In this document: positions 1-9,016 of the stretch, one piece after another
Layout: each line of letters opens with the position of its first letter
Numbering within the stretch: the stretch's first letter is position 1
Origin: Sporosarcina ureilytica
GTDB lineage: Bacteria > Bacillota > Bacilli > Bacillales_A > Planococcaceae
Direction: 5' to 3'
Assembly (NCBI RefSeq): GCF_001753205.1
Contig: NZ_CP017560.1
Location: forward strand, 930,001-994,000
DNA: 64,000 nt
The notes under the pieces: generated by a model
The model's input: only the letters and a program-made list of their open reading frames with translations
The model's database searches: none
What the model was told of the DNA's origin: nothing
Translations under genes and position numbers: made by a program

Positions 1-1454
1 CAGGTTTTGACCCGGTGATTGGATGGGGCCGTTATGGTTCGCCATTGTTTCAAAGTACGTTATTAAAAAGAGATGATGACTTGAACATCGTCAATGACTT
101 AGCCACAGATTACGAAGTAAGTGAAGACGGAAAAACGTGGACCGTTCATTTGCGAGATGATGTGCAATTTTCAGATGGCGAACAGCTGATGGCTACAGAC
201 GTTGTGTTTACGTATGAACAAACAATGAAAAGCGGTTCGGTAGTAGATATGAATGCTTTGGAAAAAGTTGAAGCCATCGATGCAACAACAGTTGTCTTTA
301 CATTAAAAGAATCCCAATCGACTTTTATCAATAACCTTATTGCAACGGGAATTGTTCCTGAACATGCTTATAACGAATCGTATGCTGAAAATCCAATCGG
401 TTCAGGTCCATTTAAACTTGTCCAATGGGATAAAGGTCAGCAACTAATTATTGAAGCGAATGAAAATTATTACGGTAAAACGCCAAATATAAAAAAAATC
501 ACGTTCTTATTTTTAACTGAAGATGCGGCATTTGCAGCGGCACAAGCAGGTACTGTAGACCTTGCACATATTCCAGCTTCATTTAGTCAGAAGAAAGTTC
601 CTGGAATGGAATTAAAAGCAGTAAAAACAGTGGATAACCGCGGGATTGTCTTTCCTTATGTTGCATCCGGAGAAATGACAGAAGATGGATTTCCGATTGG
701 AAATGATGTAACTGCTGACGCTGCGATTCGCCATGCCATTAATATTGGTGTTGACCGTCAAGCGCTAATTGATGGCGTGTTAGAAGGTTATGGAACGCCA
801 GCGTATACCTCAGTTGATGGGTTACCTTGGTGGAATCCTGAGACGGTTATTGCTGATGGAAATATGGAAGAAGCTAAAAAAATATTAGAAGAAGCAGGTT
901 GGGTAGACGCGGACGACGATGGCATTGTTGAAAAAGACGGATTAAAGGCGGAGTTTAGTCTTTATTACCCTGCGAATGATGAAGTGCGTCAATCGTTAGC
1001 GATTACTGTTGCCGATATGATAAAACCACTTGGTATCAACATAAAGATTGAAGGAGCAAGCTGGGATATTATTGCGCAAAAGATGTATTCAGAAGCCGTA
1101 TTATTAGGTTGGGGAAGTCATGACCCACATGAATTATACAATATTTATGGTTCTGATAATGCAGGTGTTGAGTATTACAATACAGGTTTTTATAAAAACG
1201 AAAAGGTTGATCAATATTTTGAAAAAGCGCTACGTGCATTAAGTGAAGAAGAAGCCATTGAATATTGGCAAAAAGCGCAATGGGATGGCACAACAGGCTT
1301 AAGCGCAAAAGGTGATGCGCCGTGGGCTTGGCTAGTGAATATCGACCATTTGTATATTGTTAAAGAGGGATTAGATATCGGTCATCAAAGAACCCATGTA
1401 CATGGTCATGGATGGCCTGCAACAGATAATATTGTAGATTGGAAATGGAAGTAA
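1..1454 (+). CDS. Nickel/oligopeptide ABC importer substrate-binding protein, 5'-truncated by window edge
   Basis: The frame is open from the first bases, so the lipoprotein signal and N terminus lie outside the window. The visible part, about 483 residues, is a class-C (family 5, DppA/OppA/NikA) binding protein: it starts with FDPVIGWGRYGSPLFQSTLL, followed by SEDGKTWTVHLRDDVQFSDG and GSGPFKL. Near the C terminus is a histidine cluster, HQRTHVHGHGWP. I recall similar His-rich ends in NikZ-type nickel-binding proteins, so nickel or a nickel chelate is the favoured ligand; a peptide ligand is not excluded. It would deliver substrate to the two permeases and two ATPases that follow directly. 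Family call is firm, substrate is inferred. Confidence 0.85.
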   Translation, partial: GFDPVIGWGRYGSPLFQSTLLKRDDDLNIVNDLATDYEVSEDGKTWTVHLRDDVQFSDGEQLMATDVVFTYEQTMKSGSVVDMNALEKVEAIDATTVVFTLKESQSTFINNLIATGIVPEHAYNESYAENPIGSGPFKLVQWDKGQQLIIEANENYYGKTPNIKKITFLFLTEDAAFAAAQAGTVDLAHIPASFSQKKVPGMELKAVKTVDNRGIVFPYVASGEMTEDGFPIGNDVTADAAIRHAINIGVDRQALIDGVLEGYGTPAYTSVDGLPWWNPETVIADGNMEEAKKILEEAGWVDADDDGIVEKDGLKAEFSLYYPANDEVRQSLAITVADMIKPLGINIKIEGASWDIIAQKMYSEAVLLGWGSHDPHELYNIYGSDNAGVEYYNTGFYKNEKVDQYFEKALRALSEEEAIEYWQKAQWDGTTGLSAKGDAPWAWLVNIDHLYIVKEGLDIGHQRTHVHGHGWPATDNIVDWKWK

Positions 1455-1470
1455 TTAGGTGAGTATAAAA

Positions 1471-2457
1471 ATGATAAAGAAGTTAGTTCGGTTTTTACTA
1501 TTTAAAACCATTCGCATCGCTACATTATTAGTGGCCATTTGTTTGATATCCTTTCTACTTGTGAAAAATTCACCGATAGATCCGATTCAAGCCTATATTG
1601 GTGCTGATATGTTAAAAGTTGGACCAGAACAGCGTGAGAAAATTGCTGAATATTGGGGGCTGAATGAACCTGTATTCGTTCAGTTTTTAAACTGGGGTTC
1701 AGCTGTCTTGAAAGGTGATTTAGGGACGTCGATGATTTATCGACGTCCTGTCATGGATGTCATTGGTGAAAGATTTCTCAATTCGGTTGTGTTAATGATT
1801 ACTGCATGGATTTTTTCAGGCATTGTCGGATTTATTCTCGGTGTGGTTGCCGCAATGAAGAGGAATACGTGGATTGACCGTGTCATTCAGTGGTATTGCT
1901 ATACACTTGCTTCAACCCCTACATTTTGGGTAGGACTTCTCATGTTGATTGTGTTTGCGGTTTGGCTCGGCTGGTTCCCAATTGGATTAGGTGTGCCTGT
2001 TGGCGTGCTTGCGGAAGATGTCACCTTTACGGATCGCCTTCAGCATTTATTATTGCCAGCGATTACGCTAAGCATTCTCGGTGTTGCAAACGTTGCTTTA
2101 CATACAAGGCAAAAGCTCATTGACGTGCTAGCAAGCGATTATGTGCTGTTTGCTAAGGCGAGAGGCGAACGTGGTTTTACATTATTTTGGAGACATGGCT
2201 TACGTAACGTAGCATTGCCAGCAATTACGTTACAATTTGCCGCTTTCAGTGAATTGTTCGGTGGGGCTGTGCTTGCAGAGCAAGTATTTTCCTATCCAGG
2301 ACTCGGGCAAGCGACGGTAGAAGCGGGCTTGCGAGGCGATGTGCCTTTATTATTGGGACTCGTCATCTTTAGTACGTTATTTGTATTTATCGGAAATTTA
2401 ATTGCAGATTTGATTTATCAAATCGTTGATCCGAGAACGAGGGAGGGACGTATGTAA
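1471..2457 (+). CDS. ABC transporter permease, NikB/DppB type
   Basis: Inner-membrane permease of a nickel/peptide importer, 328 residues, the usual length for the family. An N-terminal membrane helix (about residues 12-32) is followed by a periplasmic-type loop (NSPIDPIQAYIG), the Opp/Dpp signature LKGDLGTSMIYRRPV and several further helices. The EAA loop (DYVLFAKARGERGFTLFWRH) contacts the ATPase. The ATG at 1471 is chosen over the GTG at 1459 because AGGTGAG lies about 7 bases before it. The gene starts 16 bases after the binding-protein gene, and its stop overlaps the next start (TAATG), so the two permeases are translationally coupled. Confidence 0.88.
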   Translation: MIKKLVRFLLFKTIRIATLLVAICLISFLLVKNSPIDPIQAYIGADMLKVGPEQREKIAEYWGLNEPVFVQFLNWGSAVLKGDLGTSMIYRRPVMDVIGERFLNSVVLMITAWIFSGIVGFILGVVAAMKRNTWIDRVIQWYCYTLASTPTFWVGLLMLIVFAVWLGWFPIGLGVPVGVLAEDVTFTDRLQHLLLPAITLSILGVANVALHTRQKLIDVLASDYVLFAKARGERGFTLFWRHGLRNVALPAITLQFAAFSELFGGAVLAEQVFSYPGLGQATVEAGLRGDVPLLLGLVIFSTLFVFIGNLIADLIYQIVDPRTREGRM

Positions 2458-3290
2458 TGAAGACGCTCCTCAGATCAAATCAAAGACAGCGTACATTTTT
2501 TACAATTATAGTCGGTACATTGATACTTGTAAGTATTATCTTTAGCAGCAGTTGGCTAGATACCGGAAAAATAATGACGAATTTAAACGCGCGTAATTTA
2601 GCACCATCATTTCAACATTTATTTGGTACTGATTGGCTTGGAAGAGATATGTTTACCAGAACGATGATGGGGCTTTCGTTAAGTATTGGTGTTGGATTAC
2701 TTGGTGCGATTGGCAGTACAGCCATTGCGCTAACGCTTGGAATGGCGGCTGCAACGATGGGGAAAGTTGTGGACCGTTTTGTCTCATGGATCATAGACTT
2801 GTTTTTAAGCGTTCCTCATTTAGTCATGCTTATATTAATTTCCTTTACACTAGGCGGCGGTTTTAAAGGCGTCGTGATTGGACTAATGGTAACCCATTGG
2901 CCAAGTTTAGCGCGTGTCATTCGAGCAGAAGTGATGCAAGTGCGTAACGCGGAATATGTGCAAGTATCTAAACGATTAGGAAAGTCGAACGGGTGGATTG
3001 CTGTCCATCATATCTTTCCACATTTACTGCCACAAGTGATTATTGGTTTTATGTTATTGTTTCCGCATGTGATTTTACATGAAGCGGCAGTTACATTTTT
3101 AGGGTTAGGATTATCGCCACATGAGCCGGCAATTGGCATTATTTTATCGGAATCTATGAAGTATTTATCTTCAGGTTTATGGTGGCTCGCCTTTTTCCCG
3201 GGATTAGCGTTACTTTTTGTCGTTCGAATGTTTGATAAAATCGGTGAAAGTTTGCGGTTGCTGATTGACCCGACAAAATCTCATTTGTGA
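2457..3290 (+). CDS. ABC transporter permease, NikC/DppC type
   Basis: Second membrane subunit of the nickel/peptide-type importer, 277 residues. The N-terminal helix (IIVGTLILVSIIFSSSWL) is followed by the typical DppC loop HLFGTDWLGRDMFTR, the BPD_transp_1 helices, and an EAA loop (AEYVQVSKRLGKSNGWIAVH). The C-terminal part contains AVTFLGLGLSPHEPAIG, a hallmark of NikC/DppC permeases. Its ATG overlaps the preceding stop codon. It would pair with the upstream permease to form the translocation channel. Substrate assignment rests only on the binding protein and is therefore inferred. Confidence 0.88.
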   Translation: MKTLLRSNQRQRTFFTIIVGTLILVSIIFSSSWLDTGKIMTNLNARNLAPSFQHLFGTDWLGRDMFTRTMMGLSLSIGVGLLGAIGSTAIALTLGMAAATMGKVVDRFVSWIIDLFLSVPHLVMLILISFTLGGGFKGVVIGLMVTHWPSLARVIRAEVMQVRNAEYVQVSKRLGKSNGWIAVHHIFPHLLPQVIIGFMLLFPHVILHEAAVTFLGLGLSPHEPAIGIILSESMKYLSSGLWWLAFFPGLALLFVVRMFDKIGESLRLLIDPTKSHL

Positions 3291-3376
3291 ATGAAAATCA
3301 ACCTAAATATAAATGTATATAGAATTGCCTGTAGTAATAAATAGAAATGAACTAGTGAGCAGAGAGGAGAAGCCGT

Positions 3377-4300
3377 ATGTCAATTTTAGAAGTAAAAAAA
3401 TTATCAATCTCCTTTCAACAGTATGGAAGTGGTTTAAAACGGCAAACACTCGATGTGATGTCGGAATTAAGCATTGAACTTGAAGAAGGGGAGATTTTAG
3501 CCATTGTCGGTGCAAGTGGCTCTGGAAAAAGTTTATTGGCACATGCCCTTTTGGGGATACTCCCCGAAAATGCTAAAACGACCGGGACGATTTTATTTGA
3601 AGGTGAAGAACTTACAGAAGAAAGACTTGTGGCGCTAAGGGGAAAAGAAATTGCGCTTATCCCACAATCAGTCAATTTTTTAGACCCACTCATGCAAGTC
3701 GGCAAACAAGTTCGCCAATCTGTTAAAAAAGGGGATGCCCATTCTGCGCAGCGGGCGGTTTTTGATAGATACCATCTTCAAGAGCATGTGGATAAGATGT
3801 ATCCATTTCAACTGTCAGGCGGGATGGCACGACGGACATTATTGTCAACTGCCGCGGTAAGCGGAGCGAAAGTTATCATCGCGGATGAACCTACGCCGGG
3901 CTTAGATGAAGTTGTCATTCAAGAAGCACTGACAAACTTTAGGGAGTTTGCAAATGATGGGTGTGCGGTTATGCTCATTACGCATGATATCGAATCCGCA
4001 TTAACAATAGCTGATAAGATTGCAGTGTTCTATGCAGGAACCGTCGTTGAAATTGCTTCTGTTAATGACTTTACAGGTAAGGGAGAAAAGTTGCGTCATC
4101 CATATAGCAAGGCGCTATGGAATGCTTTACCACAAAATGAGTTTATTCCAATACCAGGTTCTCAACCTCAATCAAGCGAATTGCCGCCGGGATGTTTATT
4201 CGCACCGCGTTGTCCGCTTGCAACAAAAGAATGCACAGAAGCTCGTCCTGATATGCGAGAACTGCGGGAAGGGAAGGTGCGATGTATCGATGCGACTTGA
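3377..4300 (+). CDS. ABC transporter ATP-binding protein, NikD/DppD type
   Basis: Cytoplasmic ATPase of the importer, 307 residues. Walker A is GASGSGKS (near residue 45), the Q-loop is IPQSVNFLDP, the signature is LSGGMARR (a variant of LSGGQ), and Walker B is VIIADEPTPGLD, followed by the switch histidine in LITHD. The C-terminal extension carries the oligopeptide-transporter domain with four cysteines (PPGCLFAPRCPLATKEC ... VRCID), which in this family is associated with an Fe-S site. The start ATG has AGAGAGGAG before it. The 3' end overlaps the next ATPase gene by 11 bases. Confidence 0.88.
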   Translation: MSILEVKKLSISFQQYGSGLKRQTLDVMSELSIELEEGEILAIVGASGSGKSLLAHALLGILPENAKTTGTILFEGEELTEERLVALRGKEIALIPQSVNFLDPLMQVGKQVRQSVKKGDAHSAQRAVFDRYHLQEHVDKMYPFQLSGGMARRTLLSTAAVSGAKVIIADEPTPGLDEVVIQEALTNFREFANDGCAVMLITHDIESALTIADKIAVFYAGTVVEIASVNDFTGKGEKLRHPYSKALWNALPQNEFIPIPGSQPQSSELPPGCLFAPRCPLATKECTEARPDMRELREGKVRCIDAT

Positions 4301-4883
4301 AGCAAATCGTATAGGGTTTCGTTATGGCAATGACCCTTGGTTATTAAAAGACGTGCACTTTGCAATTGAGCCTGGTGAGGTCGTCGGCTTAACCGGCGCT
4401 AGTGGACGGGGGAAAACAACTTTTTGTCGGATTTTAGCCGGGTTTGAGCAACCTTTAGAAGGTGAAATCACGCTTGGCGGGAAACGGATTCAAAATAAAG
4501 GCATACATCCCGTACAATTAGTTTTACAACACCCAGAAAAAGCTGTAAATCCACGCTGGAAGATGCAAAAAGTGTTGAATGAAAGTGGGCAACCTGATCC
4601 CGAATTACTTACATTATTAGGGATTAAACAATCATGGCTGTCGCGTTGGCCGAATGAATTATCAGGGGGCGAATTGCAAAGATTTTGTGTTGCCCGTGCA
4701 CTTTCCTCGAATCCTCGTTTTTTAATTGCGGATGAAATGACAACGATGCTCGACGCAATTACCCAAGCACAAATTTGGCAAGCCGTCTTAGAAACGGCAG
4801 AAAAAAGAAATATGGGAATCATCGTTGTGAGTCATGAAAGGAAGTTAGTCCAAAGATTATGTGACCGTGTTGTCGAATTATGA
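4290..4883 (+). CDS. Short ABC transporter ATP-binding protein, NikE/DppF type
   Basis: Second ATPase of the importer, 197 residues, shorter than the roughly 260 usual for NikE/DppF because the C-terminal oligopeptide-transporter extension is missing. The catalytic core is complete: Walker A GASGRGKTT, Q-loop LQHPEKAVNP, signature LSGGELQR, Walker B FLIADEMTTMLD and switch histidine VVSHE. The frame extends further upstream inside the preceding gene, but ATG 4290 with GGAAGG 12-13 bases before it gives the natural N terminus MRLEANRIGFRYG. A terminator follows 11 bases after the stop. The protein should pair with the preceding ATPase as a heterodimer. Confidence 0.85.
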   Translation: MRLEANRIGFRYGNDPWLLKDVHFAIEPGEVVGLTGASGRGKTTFCRILAGFEQPLEGEITLGGKRIQNKGIHPVQLVLQHPEKAVNPRWKMQKVLNESGQPDPELLTLLGIKQSWLSRWPNELSGGELQRFCVARALSSNPRFLIADEMTTMLDAITQAQIWQAVLETAEKRNMGIIVVSHERKLVQRLCDRVVEL

Positions 4884-4894
4884 ATAGGCGTTAG

Positions 4895-4934
4895 AAAAGT
4901 AGTCTTATCAGTGGATAAGGCTACTTTTATTTTG
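4895..4934 (+). terminator. Rho-independent terminator of the nickel/peptide importer operon
   Basis: Stem AAAAGTAG plus CTTATC pairs with GATAAG plus CTACTTTT around an AGTG loop, followed by ATTTTG. It lies directly after the last ATPase gene. Confidence 0.8.
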
Positions 4935-5082
4935 ATTTGCAAATGGAACAGTGAATAATTTGTCTGAATTTGTAATACGATACATCGCATATAAATGGTT
5001 GGTCACGCATATAATAAGTCTTACACCTAGTGAAAGAATAGATTAGAAGATTAGTTAAATGTATAAAAGAGTTAAATACATA

Positions 5083-5117
5083 AAAAAAACCCAATCACCT
5101 CTCAATCGGTGATCGGG
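5083..5117 (-). terminator. Rho-independent terminator of the BCCT transporter gene
   Basis: Read on the minus strand, CCCGATCACC and GGTGATTGGG form a 10-bp stem around an 8-base loop, followed by a run of T residues. It lies 7 bases after the stop codon of the transporter gene. Confidence 0.85.
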
Positions 5118-5123
5118 GAATTG

Positions 5124-6635
5124 TTATTTATTCCGACGTTTAGGTCGAATCATTAAGCCCAGTTCTTTCTTCTCTTTGTCTAATGCTTTATAAAGCGAAA
5201 TCATCATTAAAATCATGACGAAAGAGAAAGGAAGTGCGGCGATAATTAAAGCGTTTTGTAACGCACCAAGACCACCTGTAGAAAGTAGAATCATGGCGAT
5301 TGCTGATTGTGCAATTCCCCATGTTAATTTGGCTACGTTCGGCGGATGAAGTGAACCGTAAGATGTTTGCATACCGAGTACGAATGTTGCCGAGTCAGCT
5401 GATGTGATAAAGAAAATAGCGACTAGTAATACCGCAACAAACGATAATAACATTGACATTGGTAACTCGTGGAACACTGCGAAGAGTGTTTGTTCCGTTA
5501 ACAACCCAGTTAGATCAGTTCCTTTAGTCTGAACATCCATTGCTGTTGCACCAAAAGCAGAGAACCAAAAGAAACTAATTATGGCTGGTAGTAAAAGGAC
5601 GCCTCCCAAGAATTCCCGTATCGTTCGACCACGGGAAACACGGGCAATAAAAACGCCAACAAAAGGTGACCATGAAATCCACCAAGCCCAATAGAAAATA
5701 GTCCATCCGTCAATCCATGAACGTAAGTCTTTATCAACGGGTGCTGCGTTAAAACTCATTTGAACAATATTTTGTAAGTACATACCGATTGAATCCGTAA
5801 ACGTATTGAAAATAAGAAGTGTCGGTCCGACAATCACAATCAGAGTTAGTAATATAGCAGCAAGAACCATATTTGTATTGGATAAATATTTAATCCCTTT
5901 GCTAAGTCCACTCCATGCAGACATAATAAATAATATCGTTACGACGATGATAATAATTACTTGTACCGGAAAGCTAATTGGTAGATCAAAAAGATACGCC
6001 AGTCCACCGTTAATTTGAACTGCACCAAAACCTAATGTTGTTGCGACACCTACTACTGTTGCAAAAACGGCCAGTACGTTTATTAAAGTACCGATAGGCC
6101 CGTCCACACGATCACCTAAAATGGGCCTTAATGTTGAAGAAATTAACCCTGGTGCACCTTTTCGGAATTGGAAATACGCGAGCGACAACGCGACGATGCC
6201 GTAGATTGCCCACGCGTGAATGCCCCAATGAAAAAATGTATAGCGCATGGAGTCACGAAAAGCTTCTTGACTCTCTGGGGTTGCGGTGGCGGGACTTATC
6301 GCAAAGTGGGAAAGTGGTTCAGCAGCTCCCCAAAATACGAGTCCAATCCCCATTCCAGCTGAAAACAGCATTGCAAACCAGCTCATACGAGAGTATTCTG
6401 GTTTTTCATCTGGCTTACCGAGACGAAGTTGTCCAACCGGGCTGAAAATGAAAAACAGACAAAAAAGTACAATTGCAGAAACGACAAGTAAATAATACCA
6501 CCCAAATGCTGAGGTGATAAAAGCTTGCATATTGCCAGTAATTTCGCTGAAACTTTCTGGTGCCAATGCTCCATAGGCTACTGCCACTAAAACAAGAGCG
6601 ACCGTTATCCAAAAAACATTTGATATTTTCCTCAT
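5124..6635 (-). CDS. BCCT family glycine betaine/choline/carnitine transporter (OpuD-like)
   Basis: Sodium-coupled uptake of compatible solutes across the cytoplasmic membrane, usually for osmoprotection. The 503-residue protein has about 12 hydrophobic segments and the family motifs [14 protein letters not shown] (near residue 95), [13 protein letters not shown] and the signature [20 protein letters not shown], which contains the aromatic betaine-binding region. The C-terminal cytoplasmic tail is short ([21 protein letters not shown]). The ATG has GGAGG four bases before it. It is monocistronic, convergent with the importer operon and flanked by its own terminator. The exact substrate among betaine, choline and carnitine cannot be read from the sequence. 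Confidence 0.9.
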   Translation of the reverse strand: MRKISNVFWITVALVLVAVAYGALAPESFSEITGNMQAFITSAFGWYYLLVVSAIVLFCLFFIFSPVGQLRLGKPDEKPEYSRMSWFAMLFSAGMGIGLVFWGAAEPLSHFAISPATATPESQEAFRDSMRYTFFHWGIHAWAIYGIVALSLAYFQFRKGAPGLISSTLRPILGDRVDGPIGTLINVLAVFATVVGVATTLGFGAVQINGGLAYLFDLPISFPVQVIIIIVVTILFIMSAWSGLSKGIKYLSNTNMVLAAILLTLIVIVGPTLLIFNTFTDSIGMYLQNIVQMSFNAAPVDKDLRSWIDGWTIFYWAWWISWSPFVGVFIARVSRGRTIREFLGGVLLLPAIISFFWFSAFGATAMDVQTKGTDLTGLLTEQTLFAVFHELPMSMLLSFVAVLLVAIFFITSADSATFVLGMQTSYGSLHPPNVAKLTWGIAQSAIAMILLSTGGLGALQNALIIAALPFSFVMILMMISLYKALDKEKKELGLMIRPKRRNK

Positions 6636-6992
6636 AGTTCCTCCATTCTTAAATTATAAAGTAATGAAATATTCCCCATCGAAAAAATCGCTTTACAGAA
6701 GAATTACTTTATATCTTCCCCTCATTAGGCCATCTTAAACTGCATCTAGGATATGAAAAAATCATTGAAAAAGATTTTTAAAACGAAGATAATCCATTTT
6801 TTACAGCACTTGAGAGAAATTATGTAAAAAATACAGTATAAGCATAGAATAAAATAATTTCAAACGAAAACGTTCTAAGTGAAAAAATCACTTAGAACGC
6901 ATTGGAAATGGTGGAATATTTAGATGAGTTAATGAATGAAATGAGAGTAACTTATTAATGGATATGAACATGATTTATTGCCAAAAATAATA
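6636..6992. other. Intergenic region with a perfect 12-bp inverted repeat
   Basis: No convincing gene. A perfect inverted repeat CGTTCTAAGTGA (6871-6882) / TCACTTAGAACG (6888-6899) surrounds five A residues. There is no T-run on either side, so it is a poor Rho-independent terminator; it could be an mRNA end structure or a protein-binding dyad. A 16-codon open frame at 6908-6958 has no ribosome binding site and is not called. Confidence 0.5.
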
Positions 6993-7625
6993 TTAGGTAC
7001 AAGTGAATGAATTAATATTGTTTAAATCTAGTCCTGTGTATTCCCATCTTCTTCGTCTCGAGTTCCAACGGTAGCCCGCCACAGATGTTCTTCCTACGAA
7101 TACTGGGTAAAACCAAAATCCTTGTCTTCGGGAAAGCCAAACAAACGTAAAGCGATACAGACATCTTGAAATTGCACCAGGGTCTACTGCGAATAATTGG
7201 TGACTTGGATATTCTGGTGTCCAACTTGGCGGTGCACTTTGAGGGGCTTGGTTGCTACCGTGTTGTCCGGGCGGTCGACCAGGTTGATTGCCATGCCCTG
7301 GTGGGAATCCTGGCATGCCGTGTGAAGGTCCGCCATGCCCCGGTGGGAAACCTGGCATGTTGTGTCCAGGTGGAAATCCGGGCATACCACCGTGTCCCGG
7401 CGGGAATCCAGGCATGCCATGAGATGGTCTTTGTGCAGTAAATCCTGGGTGGGAACTAGGCATTTCATATGTTGGCCAACCGTAGCCAGTTGGGTATCCG
7501 CTTGGGTTTATCGAAGGCATTGGAATTGGGCCACCAAGTTGTTCCCTAGTATTTCCGTCATATCCTTCCGGTAAGCGTGGGTACCAGTATTGCTCATTGT
7601 TTTGACCTGAATTGCTATTTACCAT
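6993..7625 (-). CDS. Pro/Gly/His repeat protein, probable spore-surface protein (unrecognised family)
   Basis: A 210-residue protein with three zones. The N terminus is polar and rich in Pro/Tyr. The middle carries tandem repeats of MPGFPPGHG with variants (GMPGFPPGHGG, NMPGFPPGHGG, GMPGFPPGHGN), followed by a Gln/Pro-rich linker. The C-terminal 60 residues form a compact aromatic- and Arg-rich domain (CLYRFTFVWLSRRQGFWFYP ... GYRWNSRRRRWEYTG ... FTC) with a Cys at each end. I recall similar C-terminal domains in uncharacterised Bacillus proteins but cannot name a family. ATG 7625 follows AAGGAGAG; the TTG directly before it is an alternative start. The upstream sigma-K-like promoter and the composition suggest a late mother-cell coat or crust protein; this is inference. 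Confidence 0.7.
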   Translation of the reverse strand: MVNSNSGQNNEQYWYPRLPEGYDGNTREQLGGPIPMPSINPSGYPTGYGWPTYEMPSSHPGFTAQRPSHGMPGFPPGHGGMPGFPPGHNMPGFPPGHGGPSHGMPGFPPGHGNQPGRPPGQHGSNQAPQSAPPSWTPEYPSHQLFAVDPGAISRCLYRFTFVWLSRRQGFWFYPVFVGRTSVAGYRWNSRRRRWEYTGLDLNNINSFTCT

Positions 7626-7656
7626 CAAATTTTCTCTCCTTCCAAACGATTCTTAT

Positions 7657-7683
7657 TACTATATGCTAGACAGAAAAGGACGT
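7657..7683 (-). promoter_or_regulatory. Candidate sigma-K promoter of the Pro/Gly/His repeat gene
   Basis: On the minus strand, AC (7683-7682) is followed after 16 bases by CATATAGTA (7665-7657). This matches the sigma-K pattern AC-N16/17-CATANNNTA, 32 bases before the start codon. The pattern is short, so chance matches occur. Confidence 0.4.
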
Positions 7684-7901
7684 TTGGACTTTTCGGCAAG
7701 GATTATGCGTAGTTCTATTTGACATGGCTAGGCAAATCTCCGGAAGCGCCGCTTGCTCACTTAGCACTTGTTTTATTAGGAGAGGGCTATGTTGCACAAT
7801 GAATATCTAATATGCGGAGAAGTGGGATATAATTGTTCAAAACTTTCATTTTACTAATTGATTAAAATCATATAATGGTTACTTGGAATATTAGTAAATG
7901 A

Positions 7902-7930
7902 AAGATGGTGTGAAATTTTCACGCCATCTG
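7902..7930. other. Hairpin upstream of the GNAT gene
   Basis: AGATGGTGTGAAA pairs with TTTTCACGCCATCT, one G-T wobble, followed by GTTTGTT. It resembles a weak terminator on the plus strand, but no plus-strand gene precedes it within 3 kb. The rest of the 330-base gap 7626-7956 holds only the promoter of the minus-strand gene. Confidence 0.45.
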
Positions 7931-7956
7931 TTTGTTAAAGAATGGGGGAACTTATC

Positions 7957-8520
7957 ATGGGGAAAATTGTATTAGTTTCACACGAATTAAAATATGCGAA
8001 AGCAATGTCGGCTTTGTCCTCATACTCGCAAGTAAAAGATGCTTTAGGTTTGAGTGACGAACAGACGACAGTAGAAGGAACTAGGGGGTTTATCGAGTTC
8101 ATTCTTAAAGAAGAAAAATTAGGAAAACAATATTCTAGATGCATTTTAAATGAAAAAGAAACGCTCATTGGCGTGATTACACTTAAAGATATTGATCCGA
8201 TCAAGAAAACTTCTCATATTGGCACTTGGATAGGTCATGAGTATTGGGGACAGCGATATAATGAGCTTGCAAAGGCAGCAATATTAGCTATTGCGTTTAA
8301 TCAATTTGGACTTAATTATGTTTTCGCTGGGGCTAGGGCGGATAATTACCGTTCTCAAAAAGCGCAAGAAAAGCTACCTTATATTACATTACGTGTTGAA
8401 GATGAATTTCCTGAAGAATTGAAGATGCTAGAAGCTCAAACAGGTTCGAAATGTGTGTTGAATGTGTTTAAGAAAGAAAATTATTTAGCTTGGAGGAAAG
8501 CTCAGGAAGAAATTAATTAA
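7957..8520 (+). CDS. GNAT family N-acetyltransferase (RimJ/RimL-like)
   Basis: Predicted acetyl-CoA-dependent N-acetyltransferase, 187 residues. A central strand (LIGVITLKDIDPIKKTSHIG) leads to TWIGHEYWGQRYNELAKAAI, which resembles the RimJ/RimL acetyl-CoA site, where W-G-x-G-Y/x-x-E-A is usual; the second glycine is replaced here. Then follow FGLNYVFAGARADNYRSQKA, equivalent to the common N-x-x-S-x-x-x-x-E-K helix, and a longer C-terminal tail than in the minimal fold. ATG 7957 is preferred over ATG 7942 because GGGGGAA lies six bases upstream of it. The acetyl acceptor is unknown. It stands alone between non-coding stretches. Confidence 0.75.
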   Translation: MGKIVLVSHELKYAKAMSALSSYSQVKDALGLSDEQTTVEGTRGFIEFILKEEKLGKQYSRCILNEKETLIGVITLKDIDPIKKTSHIGTWIGHEYWGQRYNELAKAAILAIAFNQFGLNYVFAGARADNYRSQKAQEKLPYITLRVEDEFPEELKMLEAQTGSKCVLNVFKKENYLAWRKAQEEIN

Positions 8521-8553
8521 TATTAGTGGGAGAATTTCCATTGGAACTGAAAA

Positions 8554-8865
8554 ATGAAAGCGCATCGAGTTGGTTGTCTAATCATCGGTATTATTGTAAT
8601 CGCATCATTTCTATTCTATAAATAAGAAAAGGGATTAGATGAAGTAATCTTTTATAACCCTACAACTTTCTACTCTTTTTACAAACTTCAAGGTCAGGAA
8701 GTTTCATCATAGATTTATACTAAGGACAGCCGTGCTTTCGAGAATCAAGATGGAGGGGGATTTGCCAGTTGTGCCCAATTAATATCAAGAAATATCTTAT
8801 TTTACAATAATATTCACAAAAATGTCGTTTCTTGTTCAAAGCACTTCTATTGCCCAATGTTCTAA
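8554..8865 (+). pseudogene. Possible decayed gene: membrane-anchored protein with two in-frame stops
   Basis: A single reading frame runs from ATG 8554 to TAA 8865 with two internal stops (TAA 8623, TAG at about 8710). It begins with a short basic-hydrophobic segment (MKAHRVGCLIIGIIVIASFL), then EKGLDEVIFYNPTTFYSFYK, and then IYTKDSRAFENQDGGGFASC. The N-terminal membrane anchor and protein-like composition of each part suggest a decayed small secreted or membrane protein, but the frame is short and no family is recognised. Alternatively the first 23 codons are an independent micropeptide, or the frame is coincidental. The ribosome binding site is weak. Confidence 0.3.
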
Positions 8866-9016
8866 CTATTGATAGATTAAGTAATGTCGGGGTTTCCAAC
8901 GTTTAGGAAAGTAATTTCTAGAAGGTTTATAAAGGGATAATATGTTTTTCGACATAATATGCAAGACTAATAGACCTTTTTTAGCCCGACGATCAAATGA
9001 TTAGGAGGAATTCAGA
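8866..9016. other. Leader region of the isd-like locus
   Basis: Promoter and leader of the haem locus are expected here. GATAATATG and CATAATATG occur as direct repeats around 8937 and 8954. I could not find a convincing Fur box, although loci of this kind are normally iron-repressed. AGGAGG lies before the first start codon. Confidence 0.35.

Noticed and set aside
7184..7468. Minus- and plus-strand frames within the Pro/Gly/His repeat gene
   Set aside because: They are alternative-frame readings of the GC-rich repeats; the chosen frame has the ribosome binding site and a regular 9-residue repeat.
8866..9016. Expected Fur box before the NEAT genes
   Set aside because: No 19-bp sequence close to GATAATGATAATCATTATC was found by eye; only AT-rich near-repeats occur.
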